Shown piece after piece: positions 1 to 8,450 of a stretch of DNA of 64,000 nt. The notes beneath the pieces were generated by a model. The model saw only the letters and a list, made by a program, of their open reading frames with translations, ran no database searches and was not told where the DNA came from. Made by a program: the position numbers and the translations under genes. Every line of letters begins with the position of its first letter. The stretch's first letter is position 1. Source of the DNA: Pseudomonadota bacterium (GTDB taxonomy: Bacteria > Pseudomonadota > Gammaproteobacteria > Burkholderiales > Burkholderiaceae); NCBI GenBank assembly GCA_963205525.1, contig CAUJJP010000012.1:1-64000 (forward strand), given 5' to 3'.

Positions 1-1
1 G

Positions 2-418
2 CCGGCCCTGGTGCCGGCAGTGGAGAAGCTGGCGCAGAACCTCTACATCTGCCCCTCCAGCATCGCCCAGCACGCGGCCCTGGCCTGTTTCGAGCCGGCG
101 TCGATCGCCGAGTACGAGCGCCGGCGCGAAGCCTTCCGCAGCCGCCGCGATGTCGTCGTGCCGGCCCTGCAGGCCATGGGCCTGATGGTGCCGGTGCCGC
201 CCGACGGCGCCTTCTACGTCTGGGCCGACTGCAGCGACCACACGAGCAGCAGCTGGGACTTCTGCATGGACCTGATGCAGCACGCCCACGTCGCCCTGAC
301 CCCGGGACGCGACTTCGGCCCCGCCGCCGCAGAGCGCTACCTGCGCCTGTCGTTTGCCAGCAGCCTGCCCGTGCTGCAGGAGGCGCTGGAGCGACTGCGG
401 CGTCAGCTGGCGCGCTAG
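2..418 (+). CDS. PLP-dependent aminotransferase, class I/II (C-terminal part)
   Basis: The reading frame is open at the left edge, so the start lies outside the window; about 138 C-terminal residues are present. The segment AQNLYICPSSIAQHAAL followed by DGAFYVWAD and VALTPGRDFG is typical of the small domain of fold-type I aminotransferases (aspartate/alanine-like; similar to DapC/AlaA and PatA types). The closing LRLSFASS block is where the substrate-carboxylate Arg normally sits. The PLP lysine is in the missing part. The substrate cannot be told from this fragment. No linked gene follows within 240 bp. Confidence 0.85.
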   Translation, partial: PALVPAVEKLAQNLYICPSSIAQHAALACFEPASIAEYERRREAFRSRRDVVVPALQAMGLMVPVPPDGAFYVWADCSDHTSSSWDFCMDLMQHAHVALTPGRDFGPAAAERYLRLSFASSLPVLQEALERLRRQLAR

Positions 419-574
419 GAATCTGGGCCATCAGGTCGGCAGCGCGTCGGCAGCGCGCCAACCGCACACCGACTTGGTGAGCGTCACCCGCAGCAGCGCT
501 GCCCGGAGCCAGCGCGACCGTGGCGATACCGCCAATCCGACGCAAGCTCGTCGGCACGCAAGGTCTGAAACAAG

Positions 575-588
575 TTGACCACGTTCAA
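575..588. promoter_or_regulatory. FNR/DNR-type box TTGACCACGTTCAA
   Basis: Perfect TTGA-N6-TCAA dyad, the core recognised by FNR/DNR/NNR family regulators. It is centred about 83 bp upstream of the ATG at 665. A possible -10 (TACGAT, 631-636) would place the box near -62, the class I FNR activation distance. The window encodes a DNR-type regulator at 49402-50097 and has three more perfect sites. Function is inferred from sequence only. Confidence 0.55.
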
Positions 589-664
589 ATCTGTTCGCAG
601 ATTTTGCTTGCGACTGCGAGTCATTCGCATTACGATTGCTATCGCTTTCAAGAACGACAACTGC

Positions 665-982
665 ATGGGAAACCAGGAAGTGCTGAACCGGCTGGTCCGG
701 TTGTACGAGGAGGTCTTCGCGCATGACGGCTTCGGCGAGATCCGCGTCGAGGTCCGATTGCTCAAGCGAGGTCAGAAGGAAGTCATCCTGCACTGCGGCA
801 AGCAGTACCGCTTCGTGGTCGACTACTCCGACCGCCAGCCCATTCGCTGGGGAGTCTGGAAGGTCGTCGACGCGCGCGTGCCGCAAGAGCGCAGGACTGG
901 CGACGAGCGGCGGCGCGCCACCAGCGCGATCGACTTCCCCGACCGGCGCCGCGTCACCGACCGGCGTCGCGGTACCGAATGA
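665..982 (+). CDS. Small protein of unknown function, possibly FNR/DNR controlled
   Basis: A 105-residue soluble protein that I do not recognise. The start at 665 (MGNQEVLNRL) is preferred over an in-frame ATG at 575, because the extra 30 residues would lie over the FNR-type box at 575-588 and have a different composition. The first 70 residues look like a compact alpha/beta domain (GEIRVEVRLLKRGQKEVIL, then GKQYRFVVDY). The C-terminus is strongly basic and rich in Arg-Arg pairs (ERRTGDERRR, DRRRVTDRRRG), as in nucleic-acid or envelope-binding tails. No signal peptide or membrane segment is visible. The Shine-Dalgarno sequence is weak. It stands alone between an aminotransferase and a pilin operon. 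Confidence 0.6.
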   Translation: MGNQEVLNRLVRLYEEVFAHDGFGEIRVEVRLLKRGQKEVILHCGKQYRFVVDYSDRQPIRWGVWKVVDARVPQERRTGDERRRATSAIDFPDRRRVTDRRRGTE

Positions 983-1182
983 GCGCGGGCTGAGCACCGC
1001 CCGCGCGCATCCATGCAGGCGTCGTCCGACGAGGGCGCCACACGACCGGGGTGGACCCGGCGTGCCATCCAAGTGCTGAAGGCAGCACCGACGCACCGAG
1101 GGCGTGCGCGGCCGCTGCAGGCAAACGCGTGTCGGCCGCCACAGGCCCCGCGAACTGCCAGCCACATGGAACTCCACCCATC

Positions 1183-2082
1183 ATGTCCAAACTGTCTGTC
1201 CTGAACCGGACCACCCGCCGCAGCCTGTCGCGCATCCGCAGCAAGCAAGGCGGCTTCACGCTGCTCGAACTGCTGGTCGTCGTGGCCATCATCGCCGCCA
1301 TCGCCGGCACCTCCACCATCTTGCTGCGCGACACCGATCGCCAGGCCGCCGCCGCCGCCCACGTGGCGATGATGGATGAGCTGGTGAAGGGCATCCACAC
1401 CTTCAAGAAGCTCAACGGCGAAGCCTTCCCCGACAACTTCGACTCGCTGCAGACCGTCGCCACCTCGGCGGGCGCGCTCCTCGGCACCGATGCGGCGGTG
1501 GTCAACGCCGACCTCGCGGCGTCGCTGTCCGCTGCCGGCCACACGCTGACCGCCGTGACCCTGGGCCTGCTCAACGACGCCGGCATCACACAGGTGCGCA
1601 AGATCGACCAGACCGTGACCTCCGGCGGCTGGACCACGGGCGACTGCACGCCGGCCAACATCAAGACGCTGATCAACCACAAGGGCAACGACGTCACCGC
1701 GGCGACGATCTTCACCGCCGCCACCCACGGCAGCGACCTGATCGGCTGCGGCGCCTCGCACACGCTGGCCGCCGCCGACGTGCTCGAGGCCTTCGACACC
1801 AGCACCGCCACCCTGGCAGCGCGCATCAACGCGGCGCAGAACGACATCGTGGTCGCGCTGGGTGTCGGCCCGGACACGACGCTGTTCAACCCCAGCCTGC
1901 GCGGCGCCATGAGCACGGTGCCGACCTACCGCCACGTCGCGGGCGATGAGTACAACCGCTTCATCGCGCTGTTCAACGTCGACACCACGGCCGGCGAAGT
2001 CCGGCTGCAAGGCGTGATCGACGGTGCCGGCGACACCAAGGACGAGGAACTCGGCGAGTGGGACAACACCCGTCCGACCTGA
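1183..2082 (+). CDS. Prepilin-type pseudopilin (GspG/GspH-like), first gene of pilus-like operon
   Basis: 299 residues. The start at 1183 gives a short basic leader ending in KQGG followed by FTLLELLVVVAIIAAIAGTS, the type III signal: cleavage by prepilin peptidase after Gly, Glu at +5 of the mature protein and a hydrophobic alpha-1 helix. An upstream in-frame ATG at 1051 would add 44 residues without coding character. The C-terminal 250 residues are long for a major pseudopilin and contain few cysteines (GDCTPAN, LIGCGASH). It opens a run of type IV pilus / type II secretion genes reaching 16324 and probably gives a pilus or pseudopilus subunit in the inner membrane and periplasm. Confidence 0.8.
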   Translation: MSKLSVLNRTTRRSLSRIRSKQGGFTLLELLVVVAIIAAIAGTSTILLRDTDRQAAAAAHVAMMDELVKGIHTFKKLNGEAFPDNFDSLQTVATSAGALLGTDAAVVNADLAASLSAAGHTLTAVTLGLLNDAGITQVRKIDQTVTSGGWTTGDCTPANIKTLINHKGNDVTAATIFTAATHGSDLIGCGASHTLAAADVLEAFDTSTATLAARINAAQNDIVVALGVGPDTTLFNPSLRGAMSTVPTYRHVAGDEYNRFIALFNVDTTAGEVRLQGVIDGAGDTKDEELGEWDNTRPT

Positions 2083-2219
2083 TCCGCCGCGGCTGAGCTG
2101 ACCCGGCCCGCCCGGGTCGGCTGCGCGCTGCCCATCCCCGGACAGCGCGCCCATCTCGCACGCCGCCCGCCCCCCCGCGCGGACGGCGTCTGCCCTGCAA
2201 CGTCCCTGATCTGCCCTCG

Positions 2220-3116
2220 ATGCCCTCGTTTCGGCCGCACGGCATGACCCTGCTCGAACTGCTGGTGGTGGTGGCCATCGTCGCCGCGCTCGCCAGCATC
2301 GGCTGGTCGGCCTACGAAGGCGTCTATGCCAGCGAGCAGGCCACGCTCGGCCGCACGCAACTGCAGCAGCTTGCCGTCGCCATGCGCCGCTTCAAGGCCG
2401 ACACCGGCCACTGGCCGGGCCAGGGGCCGTTCGCCCTCGCCAGCGCCGCCAACGTCGAGACGCCGGTGTCCGCGCATGCGGTGGACTGCTCCGATCCCTC
2501 GGCCGGACTGTGGCTGCGCAGCAGCCTGCCGGCGATCGCCGTTCCCGCCTCGGTCAGCGATGTCGACGCCTGGCGGGCCGGCTGGTTCGCGCACCCGGCC
2601 AACCTGTGGGTGCTGATGGCGCGCCCCCGCCTGTGCGCCAACCACGTGCTCGGCCGGCTGCAGGACTGGGACGCCGCCGCGGCACGCGGCTGGCGCGGCC
2701 CCTATGTGCGTCCTGAGCAGCTCGGGCTGGTCGAGGTGGCGCATGCCTTGCTCGCCGACGGCAGCGGTGACGCCACCGTCGGCACCCTGCAGACCAATCT
2801 GCGCGGGCTGCCTGCCGGGCGCGAGCTGGCCGCGGTGGCTGCAGGCTACGCGGCCTGCAGCGGCGGCGTCGGCGCCGAATGCGCCTTCCGCTGGCGCCGC
2901 CTTCCCAGCACCGACCCCGGCTACCAGCCCCAGCAGCACAGCTTCGAGCGTCATGCACGGCCGCTGCTGTATTTCCCGGCAGGTCGCCCGCGCCTGGCCT
3001 GGGCCGGTCCCGACGGCCGCTTCGGTGGCCTGCATCCGCCCGCCGCCGCCAGCGCCTGCGATCCCGTCACCGGCGCCGCCGGCGGCATCGACGACCTCGT
3101 GATCTGCCTCGACTGA
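2220..3116 (+). CDS. Prepilin-type pseudopilin 2
   Basis: 298 residues. The very short leader MPSFRPHG precedes MTLLELLVVVAIVAALASIG, so prepilin peptidase would cut between Gly and Met, with Glu at +5. The mature domain is large for a pseudopilin, carries several Cys residues (VDCSD, RLCAN, AACSGG, AECAF, SACD, ICLD) that could form periplasmic disulfides, and ends with a GGIDDLVICLD tail. It lies 137 bp after the first pseudopilin and 10 bp before the Ser-Ala repeat protein. No closer family was recognised; a minor pilin or tip-complex component is plausible. Confidence 0.75.
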   Translation: MPSFRPHGMTLLELLVVVAIVAALASIGWSAYEGVYASEQATLGRTQLQQLAVAMRRFKADTGHWPGQGPFALASAANVETPVSAHAVDCSDPSAGLWLRSSLPAIAVPASVSDVDAWRAGWFAHPANLWVLMARPRLCANHVLGRLQDWDAAAARGWRGPYVRPEQLGLVEVAHALLADGSGDATVGTLQTNLRGLPAGRELAAVAAGYAACSGGVGAECAFRWRRLPSTDPGYQPQQHSFERHARPLLYFPAGRPRLAWAGPDGRFGGLHPPAAASACDPVTGAAGGIDDLVICLD

Positions 3117-3126
3117 AGGACTCTGC

Positions 3127-3681
3127 GTGAAGCTCCCCATCGCCCTGCGCCACCTGCTGGCCGGCGCCGCCCTGCTGTCCTGCGTGGCCGCGGCGCAGAG
3201 CGCCAGCGCCAGCGCCAGCGCCAGCGCCAGCGCCAGCGCCAGCGCCAGCGCCAGCGCCAGCGCCGCCGGCGCCGCCGCTGCCACCGCCGCGCAGGCCGGC
3301 CTCAGGGCTGCGTACAAGCCGGTGGACCTCGCGACCTGGGTGCCGCCGCTGCGCAGCCCCACACGCATCATCCTGCACCCGAGCGGGGTCAGCTTCCAGG
3401 CCGAGCTGGCGGCGCTGCCAAGACCCCAGAAGTCCGACTACCTGCAGCTCGCCCTGCGCACCATGCAGGTGAGCCAGGCGCCGCAGGTCAGCCATGCGGT
3501 GCTGCTCAAGTACGGCAGCGCCAGCGACCAGCAGCTCGTGGCCTATGTCGATGACGGTGCTGCCGCGCGCATGGTGCAGGACCTGCGTGTCGGCGACCGG
3601 CGCGAGTTCTTCGCCTTCCACGTCTACAACTACGCGCGCGGCCCGGCCCTGGTGATCACCAGCTTCGGGCCCCTGCGCTGA
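3127..3681 (+). CDS. Secreted Ser-Ala repeat protein of unknown function in the pilus operon
   Basis: 184 residues from a GTG start at 3127. An N-terminal signal peptide (KLPIALRHLLAGAALLSCVAAAQ) is followed by eleven Ser-Ala dipeptides encoded by a perfect hexanucleotide repeat, then a short Ala-rich linker and a roughly 120-residue globular domain (from GLRAAYKPVDLATWVPP to VITSFGPLR). I do not recognise the globular domain. The gene lies 10 bp after pseudopilin 2 and its TGA overlaps the ATG of the next pseudopilin, so it belongs to the same operon. It is probably a periplasmic accessory protein with a flexible tether. Confidence 0.7.
   Translation: MKLPIALRHLLAGAALLSCVAAAQSASASASASASASASASASASAAGAAAATAAQAGLRAAYKPVDLATWVPPLRSPTRIILHPSGVSFQAELAALPRPQKSDYLQLALRTMQVSQAPQVSHAVLLKYGSASDQQLVAYVDDGAAARMVQDLRVGDRREFFAFHVYNYARGPALVITSFGPLR
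3199..3264 (+). repeat. (AGCGCC)11 hexanucleotide microsatellite
   Basis: Eleven perfect tandem copies of AGCGCC just after the signal-peptide codons of the 3127 gene, encoding (Ser-Ala)11. The unit is a multiple of three, so slippage would change linker length without breaking the frame. Confidence 0.95.
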
Positions 3682-4778
3682 TGACGAGGCCGACCGTCTT
3701 GTCCCTGAAGCGCCGCGCCGCCGGCTTCACGCTGCTGGAGATGCTGATGGTGGTGGCGCTGCTCGCCGCCACCGCCAGCATGTCGCTCGTGCTGCTGGGC
3801 GAGCGCGATCAGCAGGCACGGCACGACGAGACCCAGCAGCGGCTGGACGAGGCGCTGCGCGCCGTGCTCGGCGTCGCCGGCCCGGTGTGGGACGGTCAGG
3901 TCCGCCTGTCGGGCTTCGTGGTCGACAACGGCCGCCTGCCGGCAAGCTTGCGCGAGCTCAGCGACCGCGACGCCCTCGTCGACGGCAGCGAATGTGCCGG
4001 CGCGGGCAGCCCCGCCGCCGGCCTGCTGGCCTGCCACAAGCTGCGCCAGCCGGTGTTCGACCCGACGCCGGGAAGCGCCGACGGGCTGGACGATGGCAGC
4101 GGCGACGAGCTTGTCCTCGGCGCCGCCCACGAAGCCCTGCCCAAGGGCCTGCGGCGCTACATCCAGGGGCGCAGCGGCGGCGCGGTCTGGCGCGACGGCT
4201 GGGGCAATGTCAGTCTGAGCGACGATGGCGACAACTTCGGCTGGCAAGTCCAGCCGCCGGCACTGCCGACCGACCCCTGGCTGCTGACCAGTCTGGGCAG
4301 CAACAACGCGCCCGATCCCACCGCACCCAGCCCGGACCCCGAGTACCTGGCCGACCTCACACGTCGCGTGCTGGCGGACGACTGGAGCACGGAGCTCGCC
4401 GGCTGGACGGTGCGCGTCACCAACGCCAGCGGTGGCGTGCTGCCGGCGGCCGGCACCCGGCTCGGCCTGTCGCTGCTGGTCTGGCGCAACCAACCCGGCG
4501 GCGGCCGCTGGAAACGGCTGAGCACCGCGCTCGACGCCACGCCACTGGCCGCCGGCGAGAGCCGCGACTTCCACTTCGCCGTCGGCGGCTATCCGGGCGG
4601 CGCGCTGTCGACCCGGATCCCGCTGGGCGAACACCTGCTGCTGGCCTTCGAGAGCGCCAACGCGAGCGCCCACGACGGCGACGACCAGCCACTGCTGCTT
4701 GCCGCTCACCGCGTCAGCACGGTGGCACGCTTTTACCCCGGCGCCGCACGCCCCACGGGGGAGCTGCTGTTGCGATGA
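3681..4778 (+). CDS. Prepilin-type pseudopilin 3 (GspH-like)
   Basis: 365 residues. The leader MTRPTVLSLKRRAAG is cut before FTLLEMLMVVALLAATASMS, with Glu at +5. The start ATG overlaps the preceding TGA. The mature part is long. Its middle (GAVWRDGWGNVSLSDDGDNFGWQV) resembles the GspG-type core. The C-terminal part (SLLVWRNQPGGGRWKRLS, then FHFAVGGYPGG) looks like a beta-sandwich, suggesting an extra exposed domain. It is co-transcribed with the flanking pilus genes and probably acts as a minor pilin or priming component. Confidence 0.78.
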   Translation: MTRPTVLSLKRRAAGFTLLEMLMVVALLAATASMSLVLLGERDQQARHDETQQRLDEALRAVLGVAGPVWDGQVRLSGFVVDNGRLPASLRELSDRDALVDGSECAGAGSPAAGLLACHKLRQPVFDPTPGSADGLDDGSGDELVLGAAHEALPKGLRRYIQGRSGGAVWRDGWGNVSLSDDGDNFGWQVQPPALPTDPWLLTSLGSNNAPDPTAPSPDPEYLADLTRRVLADDWSTELAGWTVRVTNASGGVLPAAGTRLGLSLLVWRNQPGGGRWKRLSTALDATPLAAGESRDFHFAVGGYPGGALSTRIPLGEHLLLAFESANASAHDGDDQPLLLAAHRVSTVARFYPGAARPTGELLLR

Positions 4779-6610
4779 GCCTGGCAAGCGCAAACCGACC
4801 CCGCTGGCGCCGCGCCTGGCAGGCGCTGCGCGCCCACGGCAGCGCGCTGGTGCTCGACCTGGGCCCGCAGGGCACGCAGGCGGCGCTGTGGCGGCGCGGC
4901 AGCGGGGCGCGGGACTGGGTGCTGCAGGACGCGGCCAGCCATCCTTCCTGCCAGCCCGACGAGGCCTTGCCGGCGCTGCTGGCACAACTGCGCGGGCGCG
5001 GTCTGCGCCTGCCGCGCCAGGCATTGCTGCTGCACGCCGGTGTCGTGGCCTGTGCGGTCGATCTGCCGGTCGACCCCGCCAAGCCGCGCCCGCAGCCGCA
5101 GATGGCCGAAATGGTGCGCTACGAATGCGAGCCGGCACTCGCCACCCACAACGGCCTGTGGACGGTGGGCGAAGTCCTGGCCGCACGCGGCGCTCTCGCC
5201 AGCGCGCAGCGCCAGCGCATCGCGCAGCTGCTGCGCCAGGGCCTGCTCAACGAATTCGGCGATCCGCAGCGCTTCGGCGAGGTCGGGGTCGAGCGCGAGG
5301 GCCTCGCACAGCCGGTGCTGGACGCCGCGCTCGCCGCCCAGCACGAGATCCAGGTCCTGGACAGCGCGATCGCCTGCGGCTGGCACGGGCGGCGCGTGCG
5401 CGACGCTCACGGCGAGCGCCAGCCTCTGTGGTGGATCGCGGCAGCGTCCGCCAGCCTGCGCCAACGCTGGCGGGCCGCGCTGCACGAACAAGGCCTGCGA
5501 CTGCTCGGCCTGTGGCCACGCGCCGGCCTGGCCGCCGCCCACGCCACGGGCGACGCCGCCGGCACCACCCTGGTGCTGGAGGTGTGGCCGGAACAGGTGC
5601 TGGCGCTGCGCCTGGTCGATGGCCAGTGCGCCGGCTGGCGCCAGGAGGCACGCCAGGAGGCACGCCAGGAGCTGCCCGCCGACCCGCAGTTGCTGGCGGG
5701 GATGGTTGCAGACTGGCAGGCCGAGCCGATCGCTGCGCTGTGCCTGCTGGTGGCCGACGACGGCTGCGACGCCCAGGCGCTGGCGCAGGGCATGCAAGGC
5801 CTGCTGCACGAGGAGGTGCAGCTGCTCGCCGCCAGCCCCCGGGAGTGCGCCGAGCGGCGCGCCCGTGCCGCGCTGCAGGAGGCGTGGTCGGTGCCCGCCA
5901 GTCGCCACCTGCCGACGGTGGCGCTGCGCGACCCGCGCCCGTCCTGGTGGCGCCGCCCCGGCCTGCGGCCCTGGCTGGCCGCCGCCGCCACCGCAGCGGC
6001 GGGCCTGGTCTGGCAGGGCTGGCAGTGGCATGCGATCACGCAGATGCAGGCCGAACAGGCACGGCTGCAGGCCGGCTGGACGCGCCAGAACAGCAGCGCC
6101 CAGGAGGCCCAGGTCCTGAGCGACGAGGCCCAGCAGCTCGACGCCCAGGCCGCCGCGCTGCGCGCCGAGCTGGCGCGTGTGATCGCGCGCGCCGACGGCA
6201 TGGCCGCCATCGCCGGCCGTCTGCAGCATGTGCCGGCGCTGATCCGTGCGCTTGGCGCCTCGATGGATTCGCGCGTCGTGCTCGACGCGGTGGTGGAAGG
6301 GGTGGACCGCGACATCCGCATCGGACTGGAGGTGCGCGCCTGGTCACCCGACGCCGCCCGGCTGCAGGACTACGCCGCCAGCGTCGCGGTGGCGGTGCGC
6401 GCACTCGGGCTGGCGGTGGCGCAGGTGGAAGTGCAGGCACGGCCGGGGCGCCTGGGCAGCGCCGGCTACGAAGGCCGCTTCTGGCTGGTGCCGGAGGCCG
6501 CCGAGCTGCTGCTGGCAGCCAGCCCCGAACCGCCCCACGCCGGGGCTGCAGCCAGCGCCGGTGCCGCACGCCCCGGGGCGCCCGCCGAAACGACACCTGC
6601 CCGCCCATGA
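4775..6610 (+). CDS. Fused PilM-like / PilN-like assembly protein (MshI-like)
   Basis: 611 residues; ATG overlaps the TGA of pseudopilin 3. Residues 1-390 resemble an actin-like PilM/GspL cytoplasmic domain (opening with SALVLDLGPQGTQAALW). A single membrane helix at about 398-420 (PWLAAAATAAAGLVWQGWQW) is followed by a coiled coil (QMQAEQARLQ) and a ferredoxin-like periplasmic domain (residues about 485-570), as in PilN or the C-terminus of GspL. The whole therefore looks like an inner-membrane platform protein combining PilM and PilN. A 12-bp repeat at 5642-5671 encodes RQEARQEARQE. The C-terminal 40 residues are Pro/Ala rich. The next gene (PilO-like) overlaps by 4 bp. Confidence 0.72.
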   Translation: MSLASANRPRWRRAWQALRAHGSALVLDLGPQGTQAALWRRGSGARDWVLQDAASHPSCQPDEALPALLAQLRGRGLRLPRQALLLHAGVVACAVDLPVDPAKPRPQPQMAEMVRYECEPALATHNGLWTVGEVLAARGALASAQRQRIAQLLRQGLLNEFGDPQRFGEVGVEREGLAQPVLDAALAAQHEIQVLDSAIACGWHGRRVRDAHGERQPLWWIAAASASLRQRWRAALHEQGLRLLGLWPRAGLAAAHATGDAAGTTLVLEVWPEQVLALRLVDGQCAGWRQEARQEARQELPADPQLLAGMVADWQAEPIAALCLLVADDGCDAQALAQGMQGLLHEEVQLLAASPRECAERRARAALQEAWSVPASRHLPTVALRDPRPSWWRRPGLRPWLAAAATAAAGLVWQGWQWHAITQMQAEQARLQAGWTRQNSSAQEAQVLSDEAQQLDAQAAALRAELARVIARADGMAAIAGRLQHVPALIRALGASMDSRVVLDAVVEGVDRDIRIGLEVRAWSPDAARLQDYAASVAVAVRALGLAVAQVEVQARPGRLGSAGYEGRFWLVPEAAELLLAASPEPPHAGAAASAGAARPGAPAETTPARP

Positions 6611-7302
6611 AGACACCCACCCTCGCTGTGCCCGCTCTGGCCAAGGCCTGGCAGCGCCTGTCGCCTGCCGACCGTCGGCGCGTGCCGCTGGTGCTGGCGA
6701 TCGCCTTTCTCACCGCAGCGCTCCTGATGCACGCGCTGGTGACGCTGCCGGCACACGGCAAGGCGGCACAGGACCTGACACGGGCGCGCGGCCGTGCGCA
6801 GCAGATGAAGGCCGCCCCGAAGGCGGCGCCGCCGCGCTGGACCGGGCGCTCGCCCGCCGTCCTGGCCAAGGAGGTGGCGGGCCTGCAGGCTGAGCTGGAC
6901 CGCCAGCGCGCGCGCAGCGCCGAGCTGCAGCCGCACTTCGCACCGCTGGACGACCTGGACGCGAACCGCCGCCTGCAAGAAGCGCTGGCCCGGCTGGCAG
7001 ACGACAGCGGCCTGGACATCGAACTGCTGGAGACGCGCGGCCTGAACAAGGAGGAGCGCAGCGTCGCCCCGACGGCACAGCGCCTGGCGCAGCTGGCCAA
7101 GGCCAACCCCTATCAGCGCCCGCTGGTGCGGCTGCAGGCACGCGCCAGCTACCGCGCCCTGATGCGCTTCCTGGCCGGCCTGCAAGACCTGCCCTACGTG
7201 GCGTCTCCGGTCTGGCTGTCGCTGCAGGCACAGATCGACCCGCCCGCCAGCGGCCGCGCCCGCCTGCAGTGGCTGCAGGTCACGATGGACTTGACGCTGT
7301 GA
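6607..7302 (+). CDS. PilO/GspM-like inner-membrane assembly protein
   Basis: 231 residues. A short cytoplasmic N-terminus, one membrane helix at about 26-48 (VPLVLAIAFLTAALLMHAL), a coiled coil (residues 80-115) and a C-terminal ferredoxin-like domain (QRPLVRLQARASYRALMRFLAG, the usual PilO block). It should pair with the PilN-like domain of the preceding gene in the periplasm. ATG overlaps the previous stop (ATGA) and its own stop overlaps the next GTG (GTGA), so translation is probably coupled. MshJ is the equivalent in MSHA systems. Confidence 0.75.
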   Translation: MKTPTLAVPALAKAWQRLSPADRRRVPLVLAIAFLTAALLMHALVTLPAHGKAAQDLTRARGRAQQMKAAPKAAPPRWTGRSPAVLAKEVAGLQAELDRQRARSAELQPHFAPLDDLDANRRLQEALARLADDSGLDIELLETRGLNKEERSVAPTAQRLAQLAKANPYQRPLVRLQARASYRALMRFLAGLQDLPYVASPVWLSLQAQIDPPASGRARLQWLQVTMDLTL

Positions 7303-8450
7303 GCCCGGATTCACCCTCGCGCGGGCCCGAGGCCCGGCGCTTCGACGCCCTGCTGACACGGCTGCTGGCACACCAGGCCTCGGACCTGCACCTGGCCAGC
7401 GACGTGCAGCCGATGGCGCGCGTGCACGGCGAACTGGTCCCGCTCGACCCCGAGCCCTGGCCGCAGACCCGGCTGCAGGCGCTGCAGGACGCGCTGGCGC
7501 AGCAGGAAGGCCGGCAGGCCGAACTGCTGGCCCACGGCGGCCTGGACCTGGGATACGACCTGGACGGCGAACGATTCCGCGTCAACCTGCTGCGCAGCCT
7601 GGGCCGTCCGGCCCTGGTGGCGCGCCACCTGGACGGGCGCTTCCGCTCCTTCCGCGAGCTCGGGCTGCCCGAGGTCTTCGCGCGCCTGGCCGACGTGCCC
7701 GACGGCCTGGTGCTGGTCACAGGCGCCACCGGGGCCGGCAAGAGCACCTCGCTGGCGGCGCTGGTGCACGAGATCAACCGCTGCCACGCGCGCCACATCC
7801 TGACCATCGAGGACCCGGTGGAATTCGTGCACCAGCCGCTGCGCTCGCACGTCACGCACCGTGGCCTGCACCTGGACTTCCCCGATTTCGCGAGCGCGGT
7901 GCGCGCCGCCCTGCGCCAGGACCCGGACGTGATCCTGATCGGCGAGATGCGCGACCTGGAAACGATGCGCGCCGCCCTCACCGCGGCCGAGACCGGCCAC
8001 CTGGTGCTGGGCACGCTGCACACCGCCGACACCGTGGGCACGGTCGAGCGGGTGGTCGGCGGCTTCCCCGGCGACGAGCAGGCGACCGTGCGCCACCGCC
8101 TCGCCCACTGCCTGCGCGCGGTGGTCTCGCAGCGCCTGGTGCCGCGCAGCGACGGCGGCGGCCGCACCGCGCTGGCCGAGGTCCTGATTGTCAACAACGC
8201 GGTGTCCAACCTGATCGCCACCGGACGCAGCAAGCAGATCGCCTCCATGATCGAGAACGGCTGCGAGACAGGCATGCAGACCTTCGACCACTCGCTGGCC
8301 GCCGCCGTCGGCAGCGGCCGGCTGTCGCTGCCGCAGGCGCGCCGCCTCGCCAGCGACCAGCCGCGCCTGACGCGACTGCTGGAGCTGGCCGGCGTCAGCA
8401 CCGCAAGCGACACCCCGCGCGCCCACCGGAGCCCGCATGGCGGTCGCTGA
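7299..8450 (+). CDS. PilT/PilU-type retraction ATPase
   Basis: 383 residues from a GTG at 7299 that overlaps the stop of the PilO-like gene; an upstream in-frame ATG would run into that gene. It opens with FDALLTRLLAHQASDLHLAS, the PilT N-domain. Walker A GATGAGKSTS lies at about 144, followed by an Asp box (TIEDPVEF), Walker B (DPDVILIGEMRD) and His box (TGHLVLGTLHT). The C-terminus has a PilT-like block, AVSNLIATGRSKQIASM. A cytoplasmic hexameric ATPase for pilus retraction is expected. MSHA clusters do not usually carry their own PilT-like gene here, so this system may have dedicated retraction. Confidence 0.88.
   Translation: MSPDSPSRGPEARRFDALLTRLLAHQASDLHLASDVQPMARVHGELVPLDPEPWPQTRLQALQDALAQQEGRQAELLAHGGLDLGYDLDGERFRVNLLRSLGRPALVARHLDGRFRSFRELGLPEVFARLADVPDGLVLVTGATGAGKSTSLAALVHEINRCHARHILTIEDPVEFVHQPLRSHVTHRGLHLDFPDFASAVRAALRQDPDVILIGEMRDLETMRAALTAAETGHLVLGTLHTADTVGTVERVVGGFPGDEQATVRHRLAHCLRAVVSQRLVPRSDGGGRTALAEVLIVNNAVSNLIATGRSKQIASMIENGCETGMQTFDHSLAAAVGSGRLSLPQARRLASDQPRLTRLLELAGVSTASDTPRAHRSPHGGR

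Noticed and set aside
419..664. tRNA or small RNA in the gap after the aminotransferase gene
   Set aside because: A GTTCAAATC string near 583 resembles a T-loop, but no acceptor or anticodon stems can be drawn; it is part of the FNR-type box.
3199..3264. Phase-variable on/off switch in the Ser-Ala repeat
   Set aside because: The unit is six bases, so copy-number change keeps the frame. Length tuning is possible, but not on/off switching.
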